Assembly (NCBI RefSeq): GCF_004216565.1
Contig: NZ_SGWV01000012.1
Span: forward strand, 144,190 to 208,189
From: Sphaerotilus mobilis
Lineage (GTDB): Bacteria; Pseudomonadota; Gammaproteobacteria; Burkholderiales; Burkholderiaceae_C
DNA: 64,000 nucleotides
Direction: 5' to 3'
A program made the position numbers and the translations under genes. A model generated the notes under the pieces. The model was not told the origin of the DNA, searched no databases, and worked only from the letters and a program-made list of their open reading frames with translations. This document shows positions 63,653 through 64,000 of this stretch, piece by piece (within the stretch, counting starts at the first letter, position 1; the number at the start of each line of letters is the position of its first letter).

Positions 63653-64000
63653 GTGAACACGCCCATCCTGAACCTCTCCGCCTACAAGTTCGTCACCCTC
63701 GCCGACGCCGCCGAATGGCGCGGCGCCCTGCAGGGCCAGGCGGTCGCCTGCCGCCTCAAGGGCACGGTGCTGCTGGCCGAGGAGGGCATCAACCTCTTCG
63801 TGGCCGGACCGGAAGCCGGCGCGCGCGCCTTTGTCGACTACCTGCGCGCCGACCCGCGGCTGGCCGATCTGGCGCCCAAGGAAAGCTGGAGCGCAGCCAC
63901 CCCGTTCCGCCACATGCGGGTCAAGGTCAAGCGGGAAATCATCCGCATGAACCAGCCGGCGATCCGGCCGGAAGCCGGACGGGCCCCCAGCGTCACGCCG
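63653..64000 (+). CDS. trhO: tRNA uridine hydroxylase / rhodanese-like (TrhO), partial
   Basis: The frame is open from GTG 63653 to the window edge (116 codons). VNTPILNLSAYKFVTLADAA, GTVLLAEEGINLFVAGP and PFRHMRVKVKREIIRMNQP are the N-terminal acylphosphatase-like part of the UPF0176/YceA family; the rhodanese domain lies beyond the window. TrhO hydroxylates U34 of some tRNAs. Confidence 0.85.
   Translation, partial: MNTPILNLSAYKFVTLADAAEWRGALQGQAVACRLKGTVLLAEEGINLFVAGPEAGARAFVDYLRADPRLADLAPKESWSAATPFRHMRVKVKREIIRMNQPAIRPEAGRAPSVTP

Overview
The window is high-GC DNA from a betaproteobacterium, most likely a Burkholderiales member of the Leptothrix/Rubrivivax/Sphaerotilus type. This is inferred from gene content and order (ubiG-gph-ssrA, gyrA-pheA-tyrA-aroA/cmk-rpsA-ihfB-lapA-lapB), from the aroA-cmk fusion and from the tmRNA tag ANDTSYALAA. 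No database search was possible.

Layout. (1) 1-3090 is the end of an integrative element: a non-coding tandem-repeat tract (1-1030), a G-quadruplex-like C-run block (1273-1309) and a P4-type tyrosine integrase (2949-1660, minus). (2) 3121-3143 is the last 23 nt of the host tmRNA gene (minus strand). (3) 3147-31764 is a second mobile element of about 28.6 kb, bounded by perfect 12-bp terminal inverted repeats. From left to right it holds a complete tmRNA gene of its own, a relict CcdA-like ORF, a serine resolvase, an unknown gene, a DUF433 protein, a large copper-resistance block (cusABC, cusF, DUF411, cupredoxin, multicopper oxidase, a second outer-membrane factor, a CueR-like regulator, copZ, a Met-rich protein, two DUF2933 proteins, an ICMT-like protein and a CopA ATPase) and a five-gene mobility operon. 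The mobility operon has two tyrosine recombinases of 483 and 1117 aa, a 205-aa accessory protein, a VPA1267-like protein and a RecD-like helicase. (4) 31765-32104 is the 5' part of the host tmRNA gene. (5) 32119-64000 is ordinary chromosome: gph, ubiG, an OmpA-family lipoprotein, gyrA, a DUF2059 protein, pheA, tyrA, aroA-cmk, rpsA, ihfB, lapA, lapB, an LPS/glycan cluster between waaC and waaF, a ComEA-like protein, a patatin, dnaE and the start of trhO.

The central observation is that the copper element is inserted exactly in the T-loop of the host tmRNA gene. The host 5' fragment (5' end at 32104) and the 3' fragment at 3121-3143 rebuild a perfect 5-bp T-stem and 7-bp acceptor stem when joined. 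The element carries an intact, diverged tmRNA gene at 3317-3688 with the same tag peptide, so it appears to replace the essential-type RNA that it breaks. Its ends have hexanucleotides lying flush against inverted repeats, as in Tn554-type transposition. Its recombinase operon has the gene order I associate with the gamma-mobile-trio (GmtY/GmtZ/GmtX plus VPA1267) elements.

The copper genes form one long minus-strand block (17907 to 6506) and a plus-strand block (18598 to 23472). They diverge around the CueR-like gene, and three MerR-type promoters with 19-bp spacers are visible.
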